Source: Mycteria americana (lineage: Eukaryota; Chordata; Aves; Ciconiiformes; Ciconiidae). From it: a stretch of DNA of 64,000 bases. Positions 33,601 to 48,600 of this stretch are shown piece after piece. Numbering within the stretch: the stretch's first letter is position 1; the number at the start of each line of letters is the position of its first letter. The DNA is taken from positions 2,425,501 to 2,489,500 of the forward strand of contig NC_134383.1 in assembly GCF_035582795.1 (NCBI RefSeq), in the 5' to 3' direction. Both the position numbers and the translations under genes were made by a program. The notes under the pieces were generated by a model. That model had not been told where the DNA came from and made no database searches. It saw nothing but the letters and a program-made list of their open reading frames with translations.

Positions 33601-36600
33601 AGGCAACTGTATAGTTATCTGTGTCCGCTAGATGGTGCAAACCAGCAGGAAAGCTGAAATAACATCACATTTCCCACTCATCACAGGGGTAATTGTTTGT
33701 CATAGTTATTTATACTGCAGTACTACCAAAGTGGCCCAGATAGACTCCCACTGTAATGGTGCTTTACAAATAAGCAGCCACAGACCATCTCTGCCCCCTT
33801 TCCTTTGCAGTGAAGTCTAATCTGTACAGCAAATGACTAAAGGGATGAAAGTGAGCTCTGGTAAAGAGAATAAGAAGCTGGAGGTGGCAGATTCCCAAGG
33901 GGATGCTATGCCCTGGACTCTGGCCAGGAAACCTGAGCAATGAGTTTGGCAGTGGGAGGGCAGGAGCTAAAAGGCACTTACTGGATTTGGGAGGCCAGGA
34001 GTCTCTACACTCATTTGTTGCTCTGCTTGCTGGCGATTTCCCCCGGATCTAAGGTGCAAAGTCAAAAGAGTGAGAACAAAGTGTCACTTCCCAGTTGGAG
34101 CTGTCATTGCTGCTTAGCTCTGGGTTGTGTGAGGGGCAGAAGTTAAAGCCAAGTGCCCTTTACCCTTCTCTCTTGCCTCTTCTGTGTTTCCATACAGTAC
34201 AGCCGTTCCATCAGGCTGGAGATGCCCTGCTCCAGGCTGTCAATGGTGTGGTGCTGTGGATCGTGGCCACTGAAACTGTTCCTGAGGCTGCGAAGGGCAT
34301 CACGAACCAGCTGCAAGTCATTTGTCTGCCCAAGAGACCACAAGTCAGTCAGACTAACTCCAGGCTGCTTTCTTCCCATCTAAAGCCACAGGCCTTATAA
34401 AGGGGAAATCTCTCTTAACAAAATAATAGCTTCCAGGATATCTGGAGCCCTCATCTGCATCTGGCTGGGAAAATATCCCTTAGGTGCACTTACCCCTCGG
34501 TGGGCTGTGGGAGCAGCTCCTTTTCCTGCTGTCTGGAGGAAGCCATTGCTCTGAGCACTATGACCACCATAAGCCATCACCTGTTCAGGGGAAGATGCAT
34601 ATGCCACAAGGAATGTAAGCATTAGGACCTCCCCAAAGATCCCAATTTGAGAACTTCAAAATGATGAGAGGGCATGAAGACTTTCCACATCAGTGATATA
34701 ACTCCCATCTTCTACCAGGTAAATACACTCACTAGGGAGTGTGCAGGCATTCCTATAGGTCAAAACACAAACATGATTCCTCACATACAGGTGGAGAAAG
34801 AGGCAGGAAGGGGCTTGCTGCTACATCACAGAGGGGTCTGCAAGCTCTAGTGAACACAATCAGTGTTCAGGTGGCACTGTGCAGGGACAGATACTGGGAC
34901 TGGCACTCCTTCCACCAAGACAGTTCCAAGGGCTCAATACCAGGGTCAACAGGAAAAGGAGGAGATAAGAAGCTAAGCGCTGGTCTAACCATTAGCCAGT
35001 GTCAAAGCTGGACCTAGAAGCCAAGAGTCTCTGGCTTCCATTCACTCCTGTGCTCCCCTCACCGTTTCATCCCTTCGGATTTTCATAAAAGAGGCTAAGC
35101 CAGAGTGCTCACTGCTGAGAGCTTTGGTAAGTTGGATGCTTTGTGGAGTCTGGCTGCCTTGGTTAGGGCACTGACAATGAGATTGCAGAGCCAGGCCTCT
35201 CTGGGATGAAATGGATGATTTCTGGAGATAGGTAGCTAGAGGCTGCTGGACAGAAATATCACTCCAACAGTCTGATGTGTAGACTAAGGCTTCCCATACC
35301 TCTTCAGCTTCTCTCTTCATGCAGTGAGCTAGCAGGGCCTCTTTGTGCTCCAGCTCCCGCTCCAAATCCACCTGTGAGGGGAGTAGAAGAGTCAGCACAA
35401 ACTGAGCCAGCAAGGTAAGTGCCAGCTCTCAGGGCACCAGTGCAGCCCACCTGCTCCATACCTGTTGGTAGCTGGCCTCAGAAAGCTGCCTAAGCATTTC
35501 ATCCAGTTTGGTCTGATGCTGCTGTAAGTGGCGATCCTTCTGGCCCAGTTCTTTCTACAACACAGTAATCAAGAGAATCAACAAGACAGTGAGTAAGGCT
35601 CAAAATCATCTTCCCATAGCAGGGAAGGTTATGTCATCTGCCAGGATCAGGTTCCTCTACAGGCTAACTTACACAACGTATGTACTTCTATCTAGATGTT
35701 AGAACTGAGTGGCAAACCTTTTTTTGAAAAGATCAGTCAGGTTGTTGCCTGACTGTTATTGCCCTTTGTCCAGCAAAGAGCCACTACTGAGGCCAGACAA
35801 CTGTCCCAGAGAAAACAGATTCCTGAGGGATCAGTGGACAATCAGGTGACCCAACCTAACCTGATAGGCTTCTGCGCAAGTGTTAGGTACTCAGCAACCC
35901 ATCACAGAAAAACCATAACAATAAAAGATCTATTATAAAAAGCTGTGGGCAGAACACAAAGAACACCTGATCCCTCCATCTCATTACAAACATCCATGGC
36001 TATTGCAACTTATTCACTATCTACAGTGCCATTCCTGGAGGCGACTGAGTGCCAAGGAGACAGCAGTCACATTCACAAAACTGAAGAACCACCAGATGCT
36101 GCCCCCAGCAAAGCCTCCTGTGAAGAGAGGTTCTATTACTTTGTATTCTGCCAGTAGCCGGTTTCTCTCTTCAACCTTCCTCTGAAGATCAACCTGCAGA
36201 AATAACACGTAGGTGTAAGGTAGGTATTCCTGGAGAGTTTGTGACAACCTCTTTGCCCCTTGTGCCTAAAGGGTGACCTGAGACCAAATATCTGCAGAGT
36301 TCAAGGGAGCTGGTGTCTAAGGATGGCAACCTTTTGGACAGGACAGTTCCTTCCTTGCCCTTCTCTCTCCAGAGAGACACCGTACATGGCAGCCCCACCT
36401 GTCAAAGTGCCACTTGCTAACCCAGGGAGCACAATGAGGAAGGAAGAATGCAACTGTACTGAAAACATCATGGGAAGCCCCTCCCTTGTTTCAGCTGAAG
36501 GTCTTGGAGGACAGGAAGTGGGAGTGAAGAACAGGAAACTCCAGCGAGTCTCACAGCTGGCTAGCAGACTGTGTGCAGTTTTTACTATGCAGAGACCTTT

Positions 36601-39600
36601 GACTGGTCGTTCACTATCCCACGACCCCAAGAACTCTGCTGCAACCACCAACTCCACCCTGTGGCTGCTGGAGCCCTCAGGGCCACCAACCTCCTTCTAA
36701 AATAATCTAACCCTCAGCAGCACAGTGACTCACGTTCTGGTTGTGCAATTCCTCCTTGTCCATGTTTGCTCTCAGCAGTTCCTGCTTTAGCTGAAGAACT
36801 GCAGCATCCTGTTGAATCAGCCTTTGCTGTAAAGCATCCTAGGAAAAGATGTTATCTGTAGGAAGGTGCAAGACAGAGGCAGAGACCCTTCCCTGTGAAG
36901 TGAGTGACCTAGACCAGCAGCCATAACACAGTGGGGCCACTCACAGGGCTGAAGTGTTGCCAAGGGCCCAAGAGAGCAGGAGGTATATAGACATCTGCCC
37001 AATGGGTTCTCAGCCCTTCTGCCTTTCTCTTACCCAAAAGTTATTTCCTTACCAACATTCTAGCCATTTGGGACAGAGGGATTTCTGTGCTTCTACCTGA
37101 ACTTCCTGCTCCAGAAGTGGCCTGACAATTTGCTTTTATGGAAGAAAACAGCAGTGTCTTTGGAGGGTCTTCTCAGAGGCCTACAGCTAGTGTCTCCAGC
37201 CACATATCTGCAGCATCCAGAGGGCAGAAAGAGGCCAACATCAGCCAAGGACACAAGGACACTTAAGCTCTCAGTGTGACCTAGCTGTGCAATGAAATCC
37301 TCTCTGAAGAGGCCAAAGTCATGACTAATTCTGCACCTTTCACTCGGTGTTACCCAGAAGCAGAGAGCTCTACCTTGGACAGCTACTGCTGTTTGCTTCC
37401 TTCACAAGAGCCAGACGGGCAGCTCTAAACATACCTCTGCTCAGGAGTAGATTATTAGTGTTCAGAACTTCAGAGAGAAAAACTGAGCAAACAGGAGCCA
37501 AAATTGTGAAAAATGCTGCAGCTGAAGAGGACAAGGATACCCCTGCGCTCTTTTTCCTCTGCTGTCAAGAATGAGTTCACTGGGCCAATCCTACTGTGCG
37601 TACCCCAAGACAGAGGGGGAAAAAAAAAAACCAAAACAAAACAAGCCATGAGAACCAAGGAGGCATCCTACACCTCATATTTTGTTTAGGGGAAACAGAC
37701 AAAAGAGGGGACATTTGACCACAATCCTACAGACAGAAACAGAACCCAAGAGACCTAACTCCTTGTGCCTGCTTTAACTGCAGTCTCTCCCCAGAGCCAG
37801 AAACAGACCGTAGGATCCCCCACCTCCAAGTCCCCTAATACAACTCCTTCCACAATCTGAGATTCCTGAGGTGTATAGTTGCTGCTGGCCCTACTCATGG
37901 GCTGCAGACTCTAAAGCTTTACTATTTCTATTTGATGAAGTGCCCCTTTCCTCACCTTTATTCCCTGTAGGTTTCGAACTTCTTGTTTGTATTTCAACAG
38001 CTCCTTCTGTAAATGCAACACAATTTGGTTAAATGGCATCTCGTCACCCCTTCAGAATCAACCAAAGTCAGTGTTCTCTGACCCCAGACACCCACTTCAG
38101 AAGAAAGCACATCCCACCTTTTCCCACAGGTCAGGCCTTGAGCCATTTTAATGAGCTACAAACATGACAAAGCAGCTCCCTAAGCCTCCTGCTATTAAGC
38201 CATGAGAGAAAAAGATTGCCTAGTCCCCCAAATCTGTCCTTCAGGGCAATGTCAAATACTTCTCTCCCAGCATCAGAACTGGTCCCAGAGCCAGCATCAG
38301 CAGAAAGCTGAACTAAGGCAGGCTTGACAGGGCAGGTTCTTCTTAGCTGCATTTGTTTCCTACTTGAAAGATTTTTATATTCAGACACAGCTAGAAACTT
38401 AACAGCTGTCCTGGATAAAGTTCTGAGAAGCTAGTACAGCCTGGATCTCTCCAGCTTCAAGAGCATGCAGGAAAAAGCTATTTCAGGGCTCATTTAAATT
38501 CCAGTAACACTTAGATATTTGTTTTAGCAGCAACTGACTTTACCAGCATTGGCTTGAGGCAAACTGGGGAGGCAGCATATATTTTTCTGGTGCTATCCCA
38601 CAAACTTCTATTAACTGCTAATATGGATACAATAAACACTTCCCAGCCAAGTATTATGAGTGCTCTCCAGGTCAATGAATTATGGTCTCAGGGAAGCAGA
38701 TATCTACGCTCCTGGAGGGATGGAGATCCCACGCAGCACAATATGGGAACAGCTGGAGCCCTAACACAATATATCCCCCATGTAATCCATTGTGTTGTCT
38801 ACCCCTCTGTCGTCCCCCCTCCCCCCCCCCCCCCCCCCCCCCCCAAAAAAATCAAGTAGGACAGCATTTGCAAAGATCTCTTAACCCAAAACCTCTCTTT
38901 CCCCTTCATCTGTCCCTCTCTAACCTTTAGGTCTTGATTTTCTTCCACACTCTGGTCCAGGCGACTTCGGATTATGATCTGAATGTAAAATACCATGGTG
39001 GTTATTGTGCAAGACACCTGCCTGTGGCAGAACAGTGCAAAGGGCAGCTTGGTCAGAGAAATGTAGGTACAGCAATGCGCTCACCAGCTGCTCTTCGGGG
39101 CATGCTCCACGTTCACAAAGTTCAAAGGACCCTTCCTGCTCATCCTCAGGTAAAGACCCATTGAGCAACAAAGCCTGGGAAGATAAAGAAAAAAATCTCC
39201 TTTTCAGGGGTTTCAAAGGAAAAAAGGCTAGCTGCATCTCTGGCTAACAGTCATTCATATCAACAGTCTCTAAACAGTTTCATTTTCCATTTCTGCTGAC
39301 TTATTCCCCTCAACAATGAGTAGAATTTTTCAGGAATGAACAAGAAGATTTATCCCCTGAAAAAGCTGTCCCAGAGATATCTGTCAGCCAATACCCTTCC
39401 CCACAGAAAGACACCAAACAAGGACAACTACTCAGATTTTCAGGGAGTGAAGTCTGTCTCAGGCTTCAATCCAAGGGTAGCCTTCACTACAATAACAGAT
39501 TTGAAGTCTAAAGCAGAGACTGAACTGGGTTTATGTTGTAAGGCTTCTCTTCTGGAATGAGACTGAAGTGTCCCCTGCTGAAAGCAGCCATTCTCCTAGC

Positions 39601-42600
39601 CACACATCTACAAAAGACTTTAGAAACAGGATGTTCAGGGAAGCCTAATTCTGTCTACACTAGACAAGACCAAGACACATTCAGAACTGTTGTCCAAGTG
39701 AGGGAAGAGCCCTCACCCACACAGTGAAAATCTTAAGCTATGCCCTGTGCTTGAGGAAGGCTACTAGAAGCACAGTATTAGCTCCTTCAGCAGCTCCAAG
39801 GTGGGCCCAGATGTCTGCAGAATTCCCACAGTAGACTGAATCCAGCCTGAAGGAAGGAAAAGCATGCACTGTAGGAAGTGTGATTAGCAGGATCAGGCTA
39901 GATCTCCAGCAGGGTATACCATACTGGTTTTCTCTAGCTGGTGATTTTTACATTGACCTTTCTGCCTCTAACTTCTAACTTGGTATGTACCAGGATGTTG
40001 CATACAACTGGACACATTGTGAAGAGTCATGCCTCTTTCTTTCAGTTCACTGTCTAGTTTATTTCTATTTGAATGCCATGGCTAAAACCAAAATATCCCA
40101 TTTGCAGTAATACTCCAGTTCAGCCCCAAAAGAATTCAAGGCTGACAGGTCAGGTTCTGCCTACTGACACAGTCCTCCACCAAAGAGCTGCAACTGCTGC
40201 CGAAGAGCAAATAATCTGTACTCGGTTAATGCAAAAGCTCTTTGGAAAACTGTTTTCTCAGTGCATCCCCAAGTCTTCCCAGCAGGACACTCAAGCAGGA
40301 ATCACACAGGAACATAAAAAGCTGCCATAGTTTTAGCGCCTTACGGGGTATACGTACATCAGGTCCCTGATATTTCAGTCAAACTCTCATGAACTGGAAG
40401 CTCTGAAGTATTGAGCAAGAGGGGGAAAATCAATTAATCAAATCCAATTTCTTGGCTAGCAACATCAGCTGCCTCTTCCTACTCCCAGGGGATGAGAGGG
40501 CAGCAATGCCAGCTGCTCGCCCTCACTCCTGAAACATGGGGCCAGGGTTGGAGAAACAGGACATGCCAGTCCCTCCACTGCTGCCTCTCCCTGCTCCCAG
40601 TGGGCACCTAATGCAACTGGGTTTTACCAGTGAACCAAGCAATTTTTTTTTTTTTTTCATCTTTTGTTTCCTGCCCATTGTCCACAGGGAAAATGCCTGC
40701 CCGCCCACCCGCACCCCACCCTCCACCCTGGCTGCCTATGCTTCTCACACAATCTCTGCTTTGTTTACTGGCACATAAATATTTACAATTCAAAGCCAGT
40801 ATGGTTCCCAGCACAAACAGAAAGGAATATTCCTGAGAGAGTGCAGGGTCTTTACCATATGGATCAGGGGCTCTACTCCCCATGCAGAGTCAAACACATT
40901 AGGCTGAGGGTCATTTGGTCAGGGAGGGACTGGAACACGGCAGCAAAGAAAAGGTCCAGCAAATAAATAGTTGCTTAGAGAATGTGCCAAATATTATAGT
41001 TCAGCCTAGCTCACTGAAAGACTGATGCAAGCCTGTGTGACCCCGATCAGCTCTGTGAATCTTGATTGATTTCCTGACATTCCTTGTCTCCCTGCATTAC
41101 TTCCGATCACAAATCACAGAAAGACTGCTCTATTCTCTCAGGCTGCTAATAAAACCTGCCGGCTGCTAAGTGCCCTGGTGAAGAAGGGGAGTTCCAGCCC
41201 CAGCACGTGGGAAAACACTGCTGCATCTTTACCATTTTGCACAGTAACATACATGCTTTGCATAGTGACACCACATACAGGAGTTCGCATAGCATCACAG
41301 GACAGGGCACCAAGCCAATGAACCCAGCTAGGATCTGGACTCCATCCAAAAGACACAGCCATAATCACCTTCTAAACATAGGCTTTGTTTTAGATTCTCT
41401 ACTGTGGTTCTGTTCTTACCTGCATTCAGTGTGCCCTTTGCCCTCTCACAGTCCACCTAAATTACTATTAGTGAATATCACTGATCTTCAGTCTTCATAG
41501 CAATATAATCTTCTCTCTCTCCACACACCCTTCTCTCTCCCTCCCTACTGAATAAGAGCCTCAAATCACGTCAACACCAAGTTTTGGAAAAGCCTGAGCT
41601 AAGAAAAAGAAAAAGTTGTGTCTGAATTGTGCAAACGGATGTTAAAATCCTTTCTCTGAAACCCTGGTAAATATACTGGGGCTGGGGAAGTTGCAGCCAT
41701 CTTTCCTCCTTCCCTGGGCTCTCTTGGTTAAGCATGCTACACAGTGATGGGGGACAGGCATACCCTGCCCCAAGCAAGACTGTGGCTGGATCCAACTGTC
41801 TAAATTGCATCTGGGACATTGGAAAGGACGGTTTTGGCATTCTCCATTCTGGAAAAGGTGACCAGCACCAAATCACAATTGCAGGAGCCAAGAGAGCCTA
41901 AACACAACTGCAAGAAAGGAAGATGTCAGAGTGCTTAGTCAATAGCATTCTGTTGCTGGATAAGGTCTCTGCTGGCTACAGCCAATATACCCCAATACAC
42001 GCCATCCACACTATCAGAAATAATTCCTCATTCCTGAGGAACTCTTCCCTGAAGGGACTCATCCCACAGGATGAGACACAGGGAAGAGCCATTGTCCCTA
42101 TTTAACTGAGGTGACCCAAGAGACCAACTGACTTCTTGCACAATCACCCCAGGAGACTTCACTCTTCACTGGACCAGGACTCTTATTCAGCTCTTTCAAG
42201 TTCCAGGCCAGTGTCTCAGTTGCAAGATAACCTGTCTTCCAGCTACAGCTGGTGGGAAAAGAAATACATGTAGAAGGGAACACTGGCTGAGAAGAAAAAC
42301 TATTACCTGCAAACCTGAAATCATCTTCTTCGCTTCCTCCATTTCCTTTTCCAAATGGTCCTGTTGTTCCAAAAGCTGCTCCTCCCATGAATTCTCCAAA
42401 TATGACCCAGAGTTCCCTGCTTGCCACTCAGGCTGGAAATGAGATTCTGTCTCTTCTGAAAGAGAGAGCAGCTGAATGTGGTCATGACAGACAGAGGAGT
42501 CCAGCAGAGACTTGCACCACACAATTGCCTGCTGTCCATGCTAGCTGTCACTAACAAACCAGCATGTCTTCTAGCTTGTATTAATTAAGTTACTACAGGT

Positions 42601-45600
42601 GTGACATCTTGTCTAATCTCAAGGATTTATGCCTCATTCTTTATGCAAAGGAAGCTTTCCTGCATACACACATATCTAAGATAAGCATCCTTCCCCTTCG
42701 TTAACTTTGCTGCATCTGATTCCTCAGTATTGGAGATTTCAAAGCACGTCACAGGGGACAATGCACTGCACCATGTGTGGTAGAAAATATCTAAGGGGAG
42801 AAAAGCAACTGTGGGATTTGAAGAGCATGTCTGAGTGTTAGAGGGTGCACCAAGGACCCACTGAAAGCAACATTAAACAGTATTTCTACTTGTCAAATAA
42901 CATGGCTTTCTCAAGGTGGAGAACATACACACACCTAATTCTGAAAAAGACTTTTCTCTTAATAGCAAGTTTAGTAGCCTTGCATGCCTCTTCTGATCCC
43001 CACAGCATAAGCTAGATCACTGGTTAACTATCATCCACTGGCTGGCCCAGGAATATAGTTTTTTTTTTTTTTCCTTCCCTAAGAAGGGATGAGGTTTGAT
43101 GAGGAATAATCATAGCAGTGCTTGTTAGCTAGTTGACCAAAAGTGAAATTGGCCAATGCAAGCTGCTGTGCATCTGTAAACATGCATCTACAATATCCTA
43201 CTGTATGGACAGCAAGCAGACACAGTACTGCTAAGAATTTAAGGAAGAGCCACAGCCTGCCAGCTACTTCAGTCACTGAGATAGTCTGTCAAATACTTTT
43301 GAAGGAGCACTGAAGCAGGACTACACTGGCTGAGGCAGCAAAGCATTTCCTAGGAGAGCTTCTCTGTCGTTTGCTCTTGGGATGGATGCTAACCAGAAAA
43401 AGTTACTATTAGGCTGCATTCCTGAGAAGGAAAACAAACAAACAAAAAAATAACTTCAGGAACTTCTTTGAAAACCGTTCCTTCAATCTGCATTAAAATT
43501 TTAAGTGTAAACTGACCATATCACAGGGCATTTGTGGCAACACAGCAGTGACTTCCCAATGCAACTAGCACAACAATGCTACAACTATTCAATTCTTTGT
43601 AAAGAGCCACTCGACCTATGTACAGATGTGCTGTAAACACAGACCCTTGTGTTTACACAGACACAGACACAAAGTCAAGTTATGCATCATGGGCTTGACA
43701 AGCTCACATGGACTCTTTCTTCAAGGGAATTTTAAATTTTTTTTTTCAATATGGTGTAATGATGCTGTGATGAAAGTATTCACCCTACAGTGAAAATTAT
43801 ATATGATCCTTAATCCTCCTCTGTAGCTTTTTATTTCCCAAGCATTGTTTTGCAAGCCTCACAGACATTGCCATATTATGGCATTATTGTAGTGTTAAAA
43901 GTTTTGGGATTTAGCTTTATGTGAACAGATACTCAGCATCACATTCTCTACATCCATTTCAGTTACTGGGGAACTTTTCAGCAAGTTTATGATACAAACA
44001 AATCCCAATGAAAGTGTGAGCTGTAAGCATTATCTGCAAGGTACCTGTTTTAGTTTCTGTTTCTTCAGTGTGGATGATCACAAGTCTTTCCTTCTCCTCT
44101 GATGGGGCTACAGTGGATTCGCTCTTTGCACTATGGATAGGACTGGGTGATGTAAGACTGCAGAGGAAAGGAGAAACAGTTACTTCTGTTAAAGTAACTG
44201 ATCAACTTCTGTAAAGTGCTGATCAACATCATCCTCATCTAAGATGAAAGTGAATACACAGGCAGGCTTGTTGAAACTAAGAATTATCTGCATACTAGAG
44301 AAGCCATTACCAAACTGGCCATGTAACTTTTCCATCACTCTACTCTGTCATAGCCCGCTAACTGATAAGTAGCGCAATGTGTCTCTTCATTTTCCTTAAC
44401 AGAATGCAAGTTTGAGACTGCCACCACAGAATTCACATACACTCACGCAAGGGTAGGACCACACTCTTCTGAAGGTCTGCTCAGAAATTATTTACTGCGA
44501 GCCTTGTGTTCAAACTGCAAGCTGAACAAAAAGCCACCCTGGCTTGCTGCATCTCTTGCTCCGGCTTTCAAAAGCACCACTTCACTAACTTGAAATTCCA
44601 AGAGCAAAATAGTTTTGAAAGTCAGATACCACTCACTCATGTTCTTAGGTTAAAACTTCTTGAAAGTACCCACATATTTTCACTGGAGCCATCTCAGCTG
44701 ACTGTGAGGTTCAAGCAATCTTTTTTCTGAAATTCTTCCTAAATGCATCACCCAGACAACATCAAAAGGTGACTGAAACTCACTGACCCATTCAATGTAC
44801 CTCTAAAGTTGCAGGAACTAATCCTTGCAAGTAGAAGCAGGAGTTAATTTTTCATTCTCCCCAACACAGAAACAAAGGACAGAGAACAAAAAAAAAAACC
44901 AGTGTGGAAATAATGTAATAGGTTTAGAAAAATAAGAGGCTTCGACAGCTCGGCTTCAGCATCTTCCCAGCACTGCTGCTATATTCCACAGCTCTCACAG
45001 AATCAGAAAAGCCTTGCAATAGAGATGGAAATGACTTGCTAGAAGCTCCCATCTGGTCCAGTCCCACAGCCAGTGCTGGCTTATTTCTCATTTATATTAC
45101 AGACCTTCAAGCAGTCTAGTTTTAATGGTCCAGACTAAATGGACTTTCACCATGTTAAAGGAAAAGATGTATGCAACTTACTAAGCGAAAGAATAACCAT
45201 CTTCTAGCAGGGTCTCCAACAGCTACAGTAGCTGTTCTTTCCCACTGAAACAGGGTGTGCATGATTGTTAAAGGGGTCCAGACCACTTGGCTTTGCTCAA
45301 GGATTTACCTTCAGGAAGGCTTAACTCCATTACAGCAGTACCTGATGAGGCCCATTTTGTAGACAACATTTGTAACCAGCCTCCTGCTCCTGCTTGTTGC
45401 TGAATGGGTGCACAGCATAAAATTAAAATACTTGTTTGAGAGCTCAGAGAGTACTACTGGGTTTGCATTATATAATAAGGCTCAGAGGAAAGGATGAAAC
45501 AGGAAGGCCAGCTGATGTAACATGTCCAGCAACTCAGAGGGATTTTACTTCCTTGTAGGAACAGATCTTAATATTCCCCCTGCATATTCTCAGCTGATAC

Positions 45601-48600
45601 TCTGAATGTGCCATCATCCTGATAAGGCCACTGAGAAGTGTATTGCTGGTTCTCGTCCATGCAAAAGATGAAAGAATGAGAGCTGTCCTAGAAAAACAAT
45701 ATTAGCAACTGTTGGGTGAGAAGATAGTGAAACTGAGGGATGGGCAAGTGCAGGGAACTGGAAAGAATGAGCAGGACAAAACCCAAGGGGATATAGAGCC
45801 TGGAAATAACACTCCCCTCTTCCCAAGTGTAGCAGACTCAGAACTGGATCCACAGCCCAAAGCAAATACAAAGGATCCCAGCTGGGGCAGGGGGGTGGGG
45901 TTCAGTGACCACTACAGATCCCCACAACATAGCCAGTTTTACAGATAATTGCTTAGGCATTCCTATGTCCACAGTCCCCTTTCCAGGCAGTTTCCCTATT
46001 TTAAAAGGCCAGTGGGTTCACATGGCATCAGTGACATCATCTCAAACCATACCAAACAGTGAAAGAGCCACCGACATACACTCAGATGAGGCAGTAGCAC
46101 AGATCAGGTTGCCTCAGACATTATGCCATCAAGTTAATGCTGGAAACATGTCTACAGTTTTTATATCAGTCACCAAACCCATTAGAGTATGAAATATCCA
46201 CTGATGTAATTTGTTCTTTAAAGTACGTAACAATTTGTGATTAAAGCATGCAGAAATAAGTGCTGGGAAATTAAAGCTATTTAAGACAGATTTATGATGC
46301 AAACTGTTCCACTTCATTCCTTTTACCAGTTGGCTTCTTAACCCATATCCTTACTCCACTGAGTCCCAGAGTTGCCAGTGCCTGCACAGTCAAGGCTTTA
46401 GGACAACAGCCCCAGTGATAAGTCTGAAATCTCATAATTTTAATAAACACCCCATCCCTGCTGTTTCAAATGACAATGGCAACAATCGCTCACCATTTGA
46501 CCTGCTTCCCTCCCATGATCCCACTTTAACCTTTCGCCTCACAGAATCCGTTTCCCAGGGAGCCTCAGGATTCTGGCTACAGACATGCCTTGTCCCTTCA
46601 CATGCTCAGAATTCAGTGCAGAAGACGCCAGCTCCTGTCAAACTACTGGAGAAATATTTGCAAGCCAGACTGCTTCACATTAGCTGAAAGATTCACAGCA
46701 GAAGAAAAAAAAAAACAAAACAAACAAAACCACTCAGAGTCTTTGCAAGAAACCGTCAGATGTCAGATCAGCAGCCCCCACACACATATTTGATTCCAGA
46801 GCCAGGGAATTCTGCAGCCTGTGTTTTGCTTTTGCTGGTTTTCCTCTCAGGTTATTTGTCCCTTGCTGCTGCATTTTGGTCAGCTGCACAGCCAGTTGTT
46901 TTCATCACAAGGACTATGATCTGGATTGCCAGTGGTGCTCCTCATCCCATTCTGCCCTCTTTAGACTCCAAGCACCTGCTGCATACGCCAACGAACAGCC
47001 AAGAGAAGGTGCTTCTGCAAGCAGCAGGTTCCTTGCTCTTCCAGGCTCGGATGCAGTCTCACAAGACAGCATGCAGCACTTCCCAGCCCTACGCACGGCT
47101 TCCTCTTCCTCCGTATCTACAGCTCCCTCTCCCTCCTGCTGTCACACAGGCTGTGCAAGGCAGAGCCTTTTCTCTGACATGCCTGGCTCAGAGTGGGGGA
47201 GGGAAGGCCGGTGGAAGGGGAGGGGAAAGGAAAATGGATGGGTGAGGGGCTCAGTGGTCTGGAAATCCATTCGATTTTGGCAAATTTTCCATGAATCATT
47301 TCAATTGCCTTTGCTTATTAGAGCTTTTGTCTCTGGGAATTCTGTTATTCAGGCTGTGAGCTCTCTTACTAAGGAGTTAATGCAGAAATGAGCTGATGGT
47401 AGGCAGGGGATGCTGCCCTGGGACAGACATGACAGCAGCACAATTAGATGGAGGGGGGTGGCTGCAGTTAATAACCACATCTCTCACTAATAAAAGAAGT
47501 GGCTTGTTTCTCCCAGCCAGTTCTCATAACTAAGCTAGTACATTTCTCTCTGGAAGGAAAGAGAAACAAGCATCTTGTCTTCATCATGAAGCCTGGTGTC
47601 AGCAGAAGACATCCCCAGGTGCTGAAGGTCAGATTGATCCCAATTTCTTTGGGTAGATCACTGATCACTTATGTAAAGATTCTCACCGTATTATGTCCTA
47701 TCAGCAATAATATCACCATTATCACATGGTAAGAGAACTCGTGACATTATGGGGAAAAACAAAAAACACAAAGTGATTTAGGATGTGCAGAGAAATTTTC
47801 ACTCACCACCAAAATACAGCTATATATGAGCAAACAGCAGTTGTCTGACAATCCATTATAGGGTAGAAGAGTACACATAAAATACTACAGCTACCTTAAA
47901 CTGAAGAATAAGTGGAGGGAGCAGCATGTTTCACTTGCTGTCCTACTGAGATCATGGTTGAAGAGTCAACACCAAAGTCCTGTGACATTAGCCATGAAAT
48001 CCTGTTGCCAAGACCAGAATTTTTACATCTCCCCTGGAATGACAGCTTCAAAAGTACACTCTCTACTGACATCATGTGGAGGCAGTGGTCCAATACTGGA
48101 TCACATGGAGTTCCCACACTCTTCCAAATGAGTATGTCTGTACATATAAATATGACTTCACAATGATACACAGCAAATTTTAGGGATAAATACAAACTAT
48201 TGTATTTTCTTCTCCTCTGTTGTGCCAAGCGACCTTAATTCTCAGGTACACAGAGGCCTCTTTGTACTATGGAGCACCAAAAGTGGTCTGAGAAATCCTG
48301 TGGATACATCCTGCCTGCTGAGAAACTGTCAGTGGCAATCTGTCCTAGGAAAATGAACCTCCTCACTCCTGCACAAATCGGCAGGGGGGAGGGAGGGAGA
48401 TAGTTGCAGCACTCTCAGGGAGCAGCCCAGGCAGGACAAGGAGACAACAAAGCAGAGTTGAGGCTTACACTGGGGTTGGGAAACTGAATCAAAGAGAGCT
48501 GCAGCTATGCCCATGCAGCTCTGCCCTCTTAGTCTGTTCCAGAAGAGATGAAATGGAGCAAAGCATCATATCCAGAGGGAGATCCAATATGTTTGGTTAC

